From Pagrus major (taxonomy: Eukaryota > Chordata > Actinopteri > Spariformes > Sparidae), in assembly GCF_040436345.1 (NCBI RefSeq), contig NC_133232.1, forward strand, positions 9,218,001-9,282,000: a stretch of DNA of 64,000 bases, in the 5' to 3' direction. This document shows positions 54,601 to 64,000 of the stretch, in pieces. Every line of letters begins with the position of its first letter. Positions within the stretch are counted from its first letter, which is position 1. Under the pieces are notes generated by a model that saw only the letters and a program-made list of their open reading frames with translations, had not been told where the DNA came from and made no database searches. A program made the position numbers and the translations under genes.

Positions 54601-57600
54601 TGGAATAATGTTCCGTGTAGCTGCCAGGTGAGGAAGAGCCTAGATTCTAACGTAAAAGTGTATAAAGTTCTCAGGTGACCCTGGTCCGCCAGCAGAAGTC
54701 TTTGAGAACACACTTGTAGAAACTTGAGAGATGGAGACAAAAAAGTGGCTCAAACAAAGCTTTGTGTAACCACATTCCCCGAGAAACAAAGCTTCTTCTC
54801 TCCAGTCGTCAGCTGAGGCTTCGGCAGAAGAATGTTTTGAAAAGGTCATGAATGAGACAAAACCTGAAAAGATGCATGAAATTTCAAATATTCAACTCAC
54901 AAGACACATTTGAACTTTCCTCAGTATTTACTCTATTTTTCTCTCCTTCTTTTCTTCCTCCTCTCCCTGCAGCAGCTACCGGTGATCACGTCGAACACGA
55001 TAGTGCGCTGTCGCTCCTGTCGCACCTACATCAACCCGTTTGTCACCTTCCTGGACCAGCGCAGGTGGAAATGCAACCTGTGTTACCGGGTCAATGATGG
55101 TATGAGTCCAATCCAGAAAGTGTCCAGTCCTGTAATTGTTTCATTATCTAATCATTTTGTCAAACACACTCTCTTTGTCCTTCCTCGTTCAGTTCCAGAT
55201 GAGTTCATGTACAACCCGGTCACCAGATCGTATGGTGAGCCCCATAAGAGACCAGAGGTCCAAAACTCCACTGTGGAGTTCATCGCCTCCTCAGACTACA
55301 TGGTGAGCTGCTTCTTCTGTTCCTGTGGAGTTTACATGTAATACAAATGTGTGTCCACTACAGGGCAGTGTTGTATCGGTGCTGCAAAATCTGGTGGAAA
55401 CTTAGATGTAATAGACCAAAGATAAAGACATGACAGACAAACTGTACCAACACTTTCACATTCTGTCCATCTGTCTGTTTTAAGACCATCTCAATTTCTC
55501 CCAAATTACTTGTGTTTTGTTTTACCTTTTGTGTGTTATCAGTTGCGGCCTCCTCAGCCAGCTGCCTACCTGTTTGTTCTTGATGTGTCTCACAATGCTG
55601 TGGAAGCAGGCTACCTTAAGTACTTCTGTGAATCACTACTGGATAACCTTGATAAGTGAGTGCCAGTCAACCATCATATGTTATAATAGTTGTAGTATTC
55701 TCTATTCATAAAACAGATCAAAGAGAAGATGTGATGATAAGCTGATGGTAATGAACAGCTGATGGTTTTGGTTTTACCTAAACTAGTTCTGATAAAGGGT
55801 TGTTTTGTGCCTCAGGTTGCCCGGGGACACGCGCACCAGGGTGGGCTTCCTCACCTTCGACAACACCATCCACTTCTACAACCTGCAGGAGGGACTGTCA
55901 CAGCCACAGATGCTGGTGGTGTCGGACATTGACGGTACTTCTGCTCAATAAAATCAGGAGTTAGAATGCTTTGTTTTTAACAATTGACAAACAACAAACA
56001 TTGTTAAACAATGAAGACATCAACTCCACTGAACGAACGCTACTTTTTTCTTTTGTTTTGATTTAAAAAACATTAGTGGCAGAAATTAAAAGAATTTAAT
56101 TTTTTTTCAGTTTGTTAGTTTTTTTACTTGGAGGATAAATTGCAAAAGAAAAATCAATATGATTCGCCTCTAATGTCATTATTTCTTGAATTATTTTAAT
56201 GATGTTTTTAATGCAAAACACTGTCCACATCTTTTTGAAAACTTTTGCAGTCACCAGTCCATTATTTATGCGCCTTTCTTAATTTTAAAATACTCCGCTG
56301 TGATTCAGATGTTTGTTTTCCTCTTTGTCTTTTCCCAGACGTCTTCATACCGTCTCATGACAGTCTAATGGTGAACCTAAAGGAAAGCAAAGAGGTGCAA
56401 CCTTTTGTTTTTGTGAACATTAATAGCTTCTACTGCTTGTTGTGTAATTACTCTTTCCTCCCTTTCCTTCATTACTGTCATTATTTACTCAAGCCTACAT
56501 TTTATTCCTCCCTCATCCAGCTGGTGAAGGACCTGCTGACATCGCTGCCGACCATGTTCAGCCAGAGCAGAGAGACCCACAGCGCCCTCGGCCCGGCGCT
56601 ACAAGCGGCCTTCAAGCTCATGTCGCCCACTGGGGGCCGTGTCACTGTGTTTCAGACCCAGCTGCCAACGCTGGGGGCCGGAGCGCTGCAGTCGAGGGAA
56701 GACCCCAACCAGCGCTCGAGCACGAAAGTAAGGATGACACTTTATGGTATTGTGAGCACCTCTTCTTTTTGAGTTTGTGTGGTTGTTGCAATTTGTCTTT
56801 GTTGAGCGGTGTTTTAAAATTTTTACCACCATCTTTTGCCATTTTTACCAGCCGACTTAATTTTTCAAATAAAACGTGACTTCTAAAGATGGTGGTGCGG
56901 CCTAAACCAAACCATATGATGAAATATAAAAAGAAAAATGACTTGCACACTCCCTGTCATGCTAATTTATACATATTGTCCTGGCATGTCAGAACTGTGT
57001 TATATTTATATCCCTGCCACAACTCACTTTTATCACCCGCCACGACGTCATAATTGGATCTCACGTTTCAGTTCATTGCATCTGTGGAAGATTCTGAGCT
57101 GAAGCATGCGTTTTTGTCATCTCAGGACTGTGATTTATTCAGCTTCATCATCTGTGTTCCATTTTTGATCTGAATAAATTGCCAAGAAGTTTCAGCAATG
57201 ATGTCCAAATATCCTGAATAAAACAAACTCAGAACAGATGTGCTTTCTTTCTCCGAGAAGTGATTTTGTGCTCTTTGGCTTCTGTGATTTCAGGAGGATT
57301 TTGGTTTGAAAAAACAAGGAAATTAAGGAAAATATACTCTTGACAGTTCCAGCAAGAAGTCACACATTACATGCACTCATACTGCATTCTTTCCATTTCA
57401 TACAACATTTAATTGACACTTTAATCATCAAAACCAAAATGACACAAGTCTTATCTAATAGCTCAAGATGCTTTAAGGAAAGTAAAACTCCCTGAATCAG
57501 ATGAAGGTTATTTCTTTCTCTCAAGAGCAGAACACAGAGGATTTCTTTTTCTAATAATAATAATAATAATATGTCTGTATCTTTCCAGGGAGTTCAGCAT

Positions 57601-60600
57601 CTCGGCCCGGCTACAGACTTCTATAAGAAACTTGCACTGGACTGCTCAGGTCAACAGATTGGGGTGGATCTTTTCATGCTCAGCTCCCAGTATACTGACC
57701 TCGCATCACTATGTAAGAACACCCAACGTTTAAACCTCTGTGTCCGTCTCTGTTGCCACAAAAGTTTTGCGGGTCTTGGGAATGTCTGTCAGTTTGTTTG
57801 TCTACTTGTAATGAATACAAAATTAGAATCTGTCTTTTGATTATATAAACAGTGACTTTGGGCTTGAAAGGTGAACCTGAAAAGTTGGTAGCAGCAGTTT
57901 TGATTTACAGCAGTAACAATCAGTTCTAATAGAGGCAGATTTATGGCACAAAAGTATTAAAACATCAGCTGAAACTTTTCAAACGGCTCCTGCAGCATTA
58001 TCCTATTTTCCATTGTTGATCCCTTTGGTCAGAAGTTATGGGTCATTGTTGCAATGCATTGAAACTGCCGTGAATCCAAGATTACCACAGTTGCCGTCCT
58101 CAGAGAGAGCAATATAGAAACTTTAAAAATACAGACTTCCCATAGAGTATTCCTTTGAGCTTAATGCTAGCATGAAGCATGAAAATTTGTTAGCATGCTA
58201 AAATCTTTTGCATGACAGAAACTGTTTCAAACCACTCAGGAAGTTATCACTCTAATTTAAAGTAATTGATTTGTAAATTAATAGTTTTCCTCCTCTTTCT
58301 CCTCTTCTTCAGCATGTATGTCCAAGTATTCAGCAGGCAGCATCTTTTACTACCCCTCCTTCCATTACATCCACAACCCGGCTCAACTGGAGAAGTTCCA
58401 GAGAGATCTGGAGCGCTACCTCTCCAGGAAGATCGGCTTTGAGGCGGTCATGAGAATACGATGCACTAAAGGTAACGTCAGACGCACACAGAAGCTCTGT
58501 TTTCAGGTGTGAAAACCACGTTTGTCGTGGACAGAAGACCAAAACCTTTTAGATTTAGCCTTTACAACTAAATGCATAGAAAAGAGGAGCTTACAATTAA
58601 TTGCCAGCTATTTTGATAATTGATCCAGTTTTTAAGAAAACAATCCCACAATTCTCTGATTCCAGCTTATATGTGAATGTTTTCTGGTTTCTTTACTCCT
58701 CTGTGACAGTAAACTGAATATCTTTGGGCTGGGGACAAAACAAGACATTTGAGGACGTCATCTTAGGCTTTGGGAAACACTGATGTCCATGTCTCACCGG
58801 CATTTTATAGATCAAACAACTAATCAATTAATCAAGAAAATGACAATCGACAATGAAAATAATGGTTAATTGCAGACTTAGTGTAGAGGTTGTCATCTTT
58901 AACTTGTTTTCTATTGATTTTTCAAACATTGATTTTTCTCTCCTCATCCTTAGGTTTATCCATCCACACGTTCCACGGTAACTTCTTTGTGCGCTCCACC
59001 GACCTGCTCTCCCTGGCGAATGTGAACCCAGACTCTGCCTTCGCTGTCCAGATGTCGATTGAAGACTCTCTGGCAGACTCCTCTCTGGCCTGTTTCCAGG
59101 CTGCTCTGCTCTACACCTCCAGTAAAGGTACAAAAACTCACAAACACGCACTTAGATTGTGGTGAGAAAATCTGTGTGGTTCCATGAGCTTGTGGTTTTG
59201 TTGGCTGATTCTCATGTTTTAACATGTGGGGAGGTGTTACTGTGAAACAGTACTGCTACTCTCCAAATCCCCAATTCCATTTGATTTCTGATTTAAACAT
59301 ATTTTTTTCAGCACTGATGGCTATGTCATTGTTAGACTATTGCATCTGGTTTTGTAACAATCAACATATAATTTTTTTTATGCCGTGACAACAGTCATTT
59401 ACATTTTCACATTTTTCAATAAAAAGATTGGGGTATTTTACAGCAACAGCTTGAATTTATCCTGGTGACTTTTTGCAGGTTAGGGTTACAATGTTTGCTA
59501 TCTCAAATCAACTAAATCATCTTCCTAAAGAATTAAATAAAGGATCTTTTGAAAATCTTGAAAACGAAAATAATCCCAACATGTCCGATACTGTTGAAGT
59601 TTCCTCTGGTCAGTTGATCATCTCTGTGCACACAGGATAAGTGTCCAGAAGTGAAGCTGCAAGCTAGCTGTGTCAACTTTGAGATTTTCTTTTTGTTTTA
59701 CCTCTCTACACGTGCAAGTAGGCGAATGTGGAGAGAAAAAATAATACTGTGAGAAGCACAAGAATTTATTTTGATGAAGGAAATTGAAAGCTCATTTCTA
59801 TCTACTTTCTATTTAGAATCGAATCGGCGACACCTTAACTATTTGCAAACTATCACTTTCTCTGATTGTTCATCCTTCTGTCCCTGTAGGAAAAAGAAGA
59901 ATCCGGGTCCACACTCTGTGTCTGCCGGTAGTCAACCAGCTGAGTGATGTGTATGCTGGAGCGGATGTTCAGGCCATCACTTGTCTATTAGCCAACATGG
60001 GTGAGCTGTATTTTTAAAAGTATTGCTTTATACAATGGAAACAATGGAAATACTTATAGAGAATTAGTAGAGTGGAAAAAAAACACTGCAGTGGCTCGGT
60101 GTCATTGTTGTTTTAATTTGTAGAAACTGTTTGTCCTCCTCAGGAGATGCAGGCATTTCATATTACTAACATCTGTATAAGGGGGGCCTGTGAAACCCCT
60201 CTTCATCTAATGTTTTCCACATTGGTGTTTCAGCCATTGACCGGTCAATATCGTCCAGCCTGTCGGATGCTCGTGACGCTCTGGTGAACGCAGTCGTGGA
60301 TTTGGCGACCGCCTACAAAAGCAACGTGTCAAACCTGCAGCAGTCCGGCCTGATCGTCCCCGCTGCCATGCGCCTCTTCCCCGTGTACATCCTGGCTCTG
60401 CTCAAACAGGTGTGGCTGCTCGACAGGCATCAACACACACACACTCCATACTAACACCTAATAATCCAGCCCTACATCAGTTTTACACATCCTAAAATGT
60501 GAACTGCTTTTAAATCATCACCACCACTCCCTCTACACACAAAACCTTTACAGTCACACAGACTCTCTATATGTTCAATGGCTGTAGTCATCCACCCAGG

Positions 60601-61511
60601 ACTTGTTCATTCATACTGTCAGGGTGTGTCCACTTTCAAAAACACCCTCACACACTCTTTGAGTCATCTGAGATGAATACCCCTTAGGTCTGTTAGACAA
60701 CGCCTTATTTGAATCCACCCTCATTACAATAAAATTATTTCAATTAGTGTTTCTGTAGCAAATGAGAATTGAACTCTATCAGCTGCTCCGTAACTGATAG
60801 AAAACTGTGTTGCAGCAGCTCCCAAGTGTGAAGTCACTGTGAAGCAACATCAGGCTGAAAACTAGGAAACGGCAAAATACAAACAAATGGAAAATGATAA
60901 AGATTAAAACACACATTAAAGAAAATGTTTGTATTTCTTTTCAGAAAGCCTTGCGGACGGGCACCAGCACACGACTGGACGAGCGCGTCTTCGCCATGTG
61001 TGACTTCAAGACGCAGCCGCTGCAGCAGCTGATGCGAATGGTTCATCCTGACTTGTACCGGCTGGACAACATGTCTGACCAGGTAGGAGACGGACGAGAC
61101 TGAACAAGACGAGACAAGATTATACTTCATGAGTCAGTTGAGTCAGAGAGAAGTGAATTCAAAGTGTGGGAGTGGAGATCCGAGCTGAAATTGAATTGTT
61201 TGGGTGTGTCCGTAAATACTGTAATTAGTATTTTTTTTTTTTTTTTGTCTTTTTGAAATCTTATTTTCAAATGTCAGGTTTTCTTGTTGAATTATTATAT
61301 TACATTATATTATATAATTGCAGGAATAAATAAATAAATGAATATAAATAAACAAACTTGAGAGTCTTAAAACTAAGCCGTTGCACTATTTGTGTGACAC
61401 CTGCAGGGGGCGCTCCATTTGAATGACACAGTGGTTCCTCAACCTCCTCTGCTCCACCTGTCTGCTGAGAGGCTGAGCAGGGATGGAGCTTTCCTCATGG
61501 ACTGTGGCAAC
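39669..61511 (+). CDS. sec24b: SEC24 homolog B, COPII coat cargo adaptor (3' end outside window)
   Basis: COPII inner-coat subunit that binds cargo export signals at ER exit sites and pairs with SEC23. Exons: 39669-39762, 40382-41062, 41634-41783, 44423-44554, 49732-49815, 50892-51055, 51560-51744, 52349-52451, 54973-55099, 55193-55302, 55543-55655, 55816-55934, 56339-56394, 56521-56727, 57589-57712, 58313-58471, 58954-59127, 59890-60000, 60234-60409, 60945-61082, 61407-61511; 1104 codons. Residues 1 to about 480 are Pro/Gln/Ser-rich and disordered, with a Gln run and an acidic block (SDDDDEEEEEDEEAG, exon 4). The zinc finger uses C544, C547, C565, C568. Trunk, beta and helical domains follow (YLFVLDVSHNAVEAGYL, LGPALQAAFKLMSPTGGRV, DFYKKLALDCSGQQ). 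PNSYDSLEGGNYP and the acidic exon favour SEC24B over SEC24A. The reading stops at LMDCGN, entering the gelsolin-like domain; the remaining exons were not found up to base 64000. The start is the first in-frame ATG (MSSPGFTNLNSS). Confidence 0.95.
39763..40381 (+). other. sec24b intron 1
   Basis: 619 bp, GTACAG..TTTCAG. It is rich in GCTAGC/TTAGCTA words near 39790-40080, common in teleost promoter-proximal DNA. No other feature. Confidence 0.6.
41784..44422 (+). other. sec24b intron 3 (2.6 kb)
   Basis: Contains an ATGT tetranucleotide repeat near 41918-41946 and the bounded hAT MITE at 43953-44304. The rest is AT-rich with no recognised exon. Confidence 0.5.
43953..44304. mobile_element. hAT-type MITE with perfect 8-bp duplication, sec24b intron 3
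   Basis: GTGTGCAC at 43945-43952 is repeated exactly at 44305-44312. Between them lies a 352-bp element whose left end TAGGGATGCAACAATA and right end (reverse complement TAGGGATGCAACGATA) differ at one base in 16. There is no coding capacity. Internally it contains paired CGAACCGTTCAATAC and GAAACCGTACCGTTACC words. The right end is 118 bp from the exon 4 acceptor. Confidence 0.92.
45351..45690 (+). repeat. MITE copy A (TGCTGCAACAATTAATCGAT family)
   Basis: Shares with copies B, C and D the order: ends with ATTAATCGATTAG-type words, TCAGATTCCAGCTTCTTAAA, CTGGTTTCTTTGCTGC, GACAGTAAACTGAATATG, TTGTGGACAAAACAAGATAT, TTGAGGATGT. It ends near an ATAATCAACAAATCATCGAC stretch. It is AT-rich with approximately complementary termini and no coding capacity. 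Confidence 0.75.
48535..48990. repeat. Possible non-autonomous element with TTTACATGCA ends
   Basis: The left part reads GTTTACATGCATAGATTATT. The right part, reverse-complemented, reads TTCCATGCACACTAATTC then TACATTATTATTCAG. The interior repeats GTTTACATG at 48612 and 48652. The pattern suggests a MITE with degraded inverted ends. Boundaries and target duplication were not resolved. Confidence 0.4.
50010..50338 (+). repeat. MITE copy B, sec24b intron 5
   Basis: Same family and orientation as the copy at 45351. It has GACGGTAAACTGAATATTTT, TTGTGGACAAAACAAGATAT and TTTGAGGATGTGATGTTGGA, ending ATTATTAGTTGCAGCCC. Confidence 0.75.
51776..52093 (+). repeat. MITE copy C with internal tandem expansion, sec24b intron 7
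   Basis: Same family as copies A, B and D (TTTGGGTTTCGGACAAAAGA, TTTGAAGATGTCACTTTGGG, ending ATAATCGTTAGTTGGAGGCC). The right half is interrupted by the 28-bp tandem repeat listed separately. Confidence 0.65.
51956..52055. repeat. 28-bp minisatellite, about 3.5 units
   Basis: The unit is TGTGAAAATACATTT followed by TGTGAAAATGAAT. Units start at 51956, 51984, 52012 and 52040 (partial), and copies are identical over the full units. The unit itself is two TGTGAAAAT half-units. Confidence 0.9.
52452..54972 (+). other. sec24b intron 8 (2.5 kb)
   Basis: No exon recognised. It contains decayed dispersed repeats, for example CAGATATTAGCGAATATCGG near 54268 and GTTGAGTAAATGTATTTAG near 54492. The 3' end has a strong polypyrimidine tract before a tandem CAGCAG acceptor at 54970-54975. 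Confidence 0.5.
56728..57588 (+). other. sec24b intron 14
   Basis: 861 bp, AT-rich, with a short TAA repeat just upstream of the exon 15 acceptor (about 57552-57570). Nothing else recognised. Confidence 0.5.
58588..58876 (+). repeat. MITE copy D, sec24b intron 16
   Basis: Same family and orientation as copies A-C: CTGATTCCAGCTTATATGTG, CTGGTTTCTTTACTCC, GACAGTAAACTGAATATCTT, GGGGACAAAACAAGACATTT, ending ATGGTTAATTGCAGAC. It lies 77 bp upstream of the exon 17 acceptor. Confidence 0.75.
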
Positions 61512-61535
61512 GTGAGTTTTCAGTATTATTCATTC

Positions 61536-61538
<3 letters not shown>

Positions 61539-61589
<51 letters not shown>
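61539..61589. repeat. (AC)n microsatellite, sec24b intron 21
   Basis: About 50 bp of uninterrupted AC dinucleotide starting 27 bp after the exon 21 donor. Confidence 0.98.
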
Positions 61590-61590
<1 letters not shown>

Positions 61591-61782
61591 TAGTCTAGTT
61601 GTCTTTCTTGCCTTAAGAAGTGTAGATAATTTTACATTTTTTGTAGTAAATTAAAGGCGAGTGCAGTATTATTACTGGCCTGTTGAAGGGATAATAATGA
61701 CAGCAGCCTTAGAGCCAAGTTTTTGATGAGTTTGTGTGTCACATAAGTACATTTAAAGGGGTTCTCCACCCTGATATATATA

Positions 61783-63193
61783 CACTACCATTCAAAAGTT
61801 TGGACACACCTTCTCATTCAATAGTTTTTCTTTATTTTTTATTATTTTCTACATTGTAGATCAATACTGAAGACATCCAAACTAAGAAAGAACACATATA
61901 GAATTATGTAGTAAACATAAAAGTGTTAAACAAAGCAGAATATGCTTTATATTTTATATTCTTCAAAGTAGCCACCTTTTGCTTTGATGACAGCTTTGCA
62001 CACTTCTGGCTTTCTCTCAGTCAGCTTCATGAGGCAGTCACCTGGAATGGTTTTCAATTAATAGGTGTGCCTTGTCAAGAGTTCATTTGTGGAATTTCTT
62101 GCCTTCTTAATGTGTTTGACACCATCAGTTGTGTTCAATACAGTGAATAGCCCTATTCGACTACTGTTCTAATCCATATTATGGCAAGAACCACTCAGCT
62201 AAGTAAAGAGAAATGACAGTCCATCATTACTTTAAGACATGAAGGTCAGTCAATCCGGAAAATATCAAGAACTTTGAATGTATCCTCGAGTTCAGTCACG
62301 AAAACCATCAAATGCTATGATGAAAACTGGCTCTCATGAAGACCACCCCAGGACAGGAAGACCAAGAGTTACCTCTGCTGCAGAGGATAAATTCATTAGA
62401 GTTACCAGATTTAGAAACCACAAATTAACAGCACCTCAGATTAGACACATCTCAACATCAACTGTTCAGGGGAGACTGTGTAAAACAGGCCTTCATGGCT
62501 GAATTGCTACAAAGAAGCCACTACTGAGGAAGAACAACAAGAAGAAGAGAAGTGCTTGGGCCAAGAAACACAAGGATTGGACATTGGACAGGTGTGATGG
62601 TGTGGGGGTGCTTTGCTGATGACACTGTTGGTGATTTATTCAAAATTCAAGACACACTTAACCAGCATGGCTACCACAGCATTCTGCAGCGACATGCCAT
62701 CCCATCTGGTTTGCGCATAGTGGGACCATCATTTGTTTTTCAACTGGGCAATGACCCCAAACACACCTCCAGGCTTTGTAATGGCTATCTGACCAAGAAA
62801 GAGAGTGATGGAGTGCTGCGTCAGATGACCTGGCCTCCACAATGACCCAACCTAAACCCAATTGAGATGGTTTTGGATGAGTTGGACTGCAGAGTGAAGG
62901 CAAAGCAGCCAACAAGTGCTCAGCACCTCTGGGAATTCCTTCAAGACTGTTGGAGAACCATTCCAGGTGACTACCTCATGAATCTGATTGAGAGAATGCC
63001 AAGAGTGTGCAAAGCTGCCATCAAGGCAAAAGGTGGCTACTTTGAAGAATATCAAATATAAAACACATTCTGCTTTGTTTAACACTTTTTTTGTTTGCTG
63101 CATAATTCCATGCGTTCCTTAATAGTTTTGATGTCTTCAGTATTGATTTACAATGTAGAAAATAATAAAAATAAAGAAAAACCATTGAATGAT
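61783..63193 (+). mobile_element. Tc1/mariner element, internally deleted and 3'-truncated
   Basis: The left inverted repeat starts CACTACCATTCAAAAGTTTG after a TA. An inverted copy of roughly 200 bp lies at about 62990-63193. The match covers ACATTGTAGATCAATACTGA versus the right-end TCAGTATTGATTTACAATGT, and GTAGCCACCTTTTGCTTTGA versus GGCAAAAGGTGGCTAC. The long inverted arms overlap the transposase C-terminus. The outermost 30 or so bases of the right end are missing or diverged, so the copy cannot be mobilised normally. It sits in sec24b intron 21, in the same orientation as the gene. Confidence 0.92.
62181..63061 (+). pseudogene. Tc1-like transposase pseudogene
   Basis: Begins MARTTQLSKEK and then hits TGA. 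Recognisable segments include a helix-turn-helix region (EGQSIRKISRTLNVSS), an RPRVTSAAEDKFIR segment, WAKKHKDWTLD, GVMVWGCFADDTVGDLFK, NDPKHTSRLC (second catalytic Asp), NPIEM (third acidic residue, Glu) and a C-terminus ending GYFEEYQI. Between WTLD and GVMVWGCF a deletion with frameshift has removed the segment that carries the first catalytic Asp (about 45 codons by comparison with the family from memory). There are further in-frame stops, including one in the WPPQ-stop-PNLNPIE stretch. It is not functional. Confidence 0.92.
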
Positions 63194-64000
63194 ATACAAT
63201 ACAGGGAAAACTGAATCATTGTAGCTTTTTCCTTAACATTTGTTCATTGGTGTTTATAGTTAACAAACAGTAAGCACTGTATAACCTACAAATTACATGA
63301 AATATTACAAAACGGTACAGTATTAACATGCTCAGACAGGTAGAGTAGATATACTGTACAGTATAAATGTTAACAGAGGTACAAAGCTCCTTTCCACGGT
63401 AATTACTGACAGCTCACATGACCCAGTTATTGTAGCAGCGACATCCGAGGAACAATAAAGAGTTTCCAAGTTTTATGGAATTTCTGAAACCTTGTAAAGT
63501 GAGTCTGATATTTTCCAGTTTCAGGTGTTCCTCACTTCTGAATCATTGTAGTTTTTGGACAAAAATATGTAATCTAAAGTCACTGAAAATATAACTTATG
63601 AACGGTTAAATCCCTTGACAGTAATTGTCAGAGGTGGCAAAAGTCCACACATTCTTAACTCAAGTAGAAGTACAGATACTTGTGTAAAAAAAAAAAAAAA
63701 GTACTGATTCAACTTCTGTACTCAAGGAAAAGTAAGAAAGTACATGCTCTGAAATGTACTCAAAGTATAAAAGTAAAAAGTATATCTCTGAAAGACATTT
63801 CTACCAGCCATTTCTGGTCAAAGCCAACTGAAGCTCATCTCATATTAACATAATTCAAAGACTATTAAACTTAAAGGTAGAATCAGTAGGATTTGTCCCA
63901 GCTGTTCCTAAACGCACCAAAAAGATAGCTGATTGTTGAGTCTCATTCCCAGGACATCAAATCGCCACATTTTGGGTTGGTAAAGCGTCGTAAGTAATCG
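63194..64000. other. sec24b intron 21, distal part
   Basis: No sec24b exon was recognised. The stretch at about 63630-63785 (AGAGGTGGCAAAAGTCCACA, then CTCAAGTAGAAGTACAGA and GTACTCAAAGTATAAAAGTA) is the common teleost 'tacttgagtaaa' repeat, with a poly-A run at about 63687. The remainder is AT-rich. Confidence 0.5.

Noticed and set aside
61512-64000. Remaining C-terminal exons of sec24b
   Set aside because: I looked for the expected FYIWVG-type and LLHVQQQ-type segments on the plus strand and did not find them. The gene is therefore reported as incomplete rather than truncated by the Tc1 element.

Overview
This is a window of vertebrate nuclear DNA, almost certainly from a ray-finned (teleost) fish. 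The evidence is short exons with GT/AG introns, protein-coding exons that read as clear orthologues of human genes, and many repeat families typical of teleosts (Tc1/mariner, hAT, PIF-Harbinger-like, LINE 3' ends, long CA/TG microsatellites). A percomorph is my inference from the repeats, not something the sequence proves. There are no operons, CRISPR arrays, rRNAs or tRNAs that I can see.

Four protein-coding genes were reconstructed exon by exon. Every intron has GT..AG ends and every phase closes. (1) slc49a3/mfsd7, plus strand, 10 exons, CDS 4654-19168, 489 aa: a 12-TM major facilitator superfamily transporter. (2) ncbp1 (CBP80), minus strand, 23 exons, CDS 33104 down to 22377, 795 aa: the large subunit of the nuclear cap-binding complex. 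(3) tstd2, plus strand, 9 exons, CDS 33541-37653, 463 aa: a rhodanese/TrhO-like protein with an N-terminal zinc-finger-like segment. (4) sec24b, plus strand, 21 exons visible, CDS 39669-61511, 1104 codons: a COPII cargo adaptor. It runs off the window, since the last C-terminal exons (roughly 125 residues by comparison with human) were not found before base 64000.

Layout: 1-4653 is repeat-rich intergenic DNA. slc49a3 and ncbp1 are tail to tail, with about 3.2 kb between stop codons. ncbp1 and tstd2 are head to head, with only 436 bp between start codons and ETS-like motifs between them, so they probably share a bidirectional promoter. tstd2 and sec24b are in tandem, about 2 kb apart. The genes do not form a pathway; they are housekeeping genes for transport, RNA cap recognition, sulfurtransferase-like chemistry and ER export.

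The accessory content is transposon debris in introns, some of it with readable boundaries. Two hAT-type elements have perfect 8-bp target duplications (27618-28569, with a transposase fragment, and 43953-44304). A third hAT-like element (5086-5775) has an 8-bp duplication with one mismatch. A PIF/Harbinger-like element (24632-25376) has TTA duplications, long matching termini and a MADF-like coding remnant. A Tc1 element (61783-about 63193) has lost the transposase segment that would carry the first catalytic Asp. There is also a perfect 44-bp inverted repeat at 2932-3031. I found no convincing previously undescribed biological system. The most useful second looks are the shared promoter, the bounded transposons, and repeats lying against splice sites or the ncbp1 stop codon.
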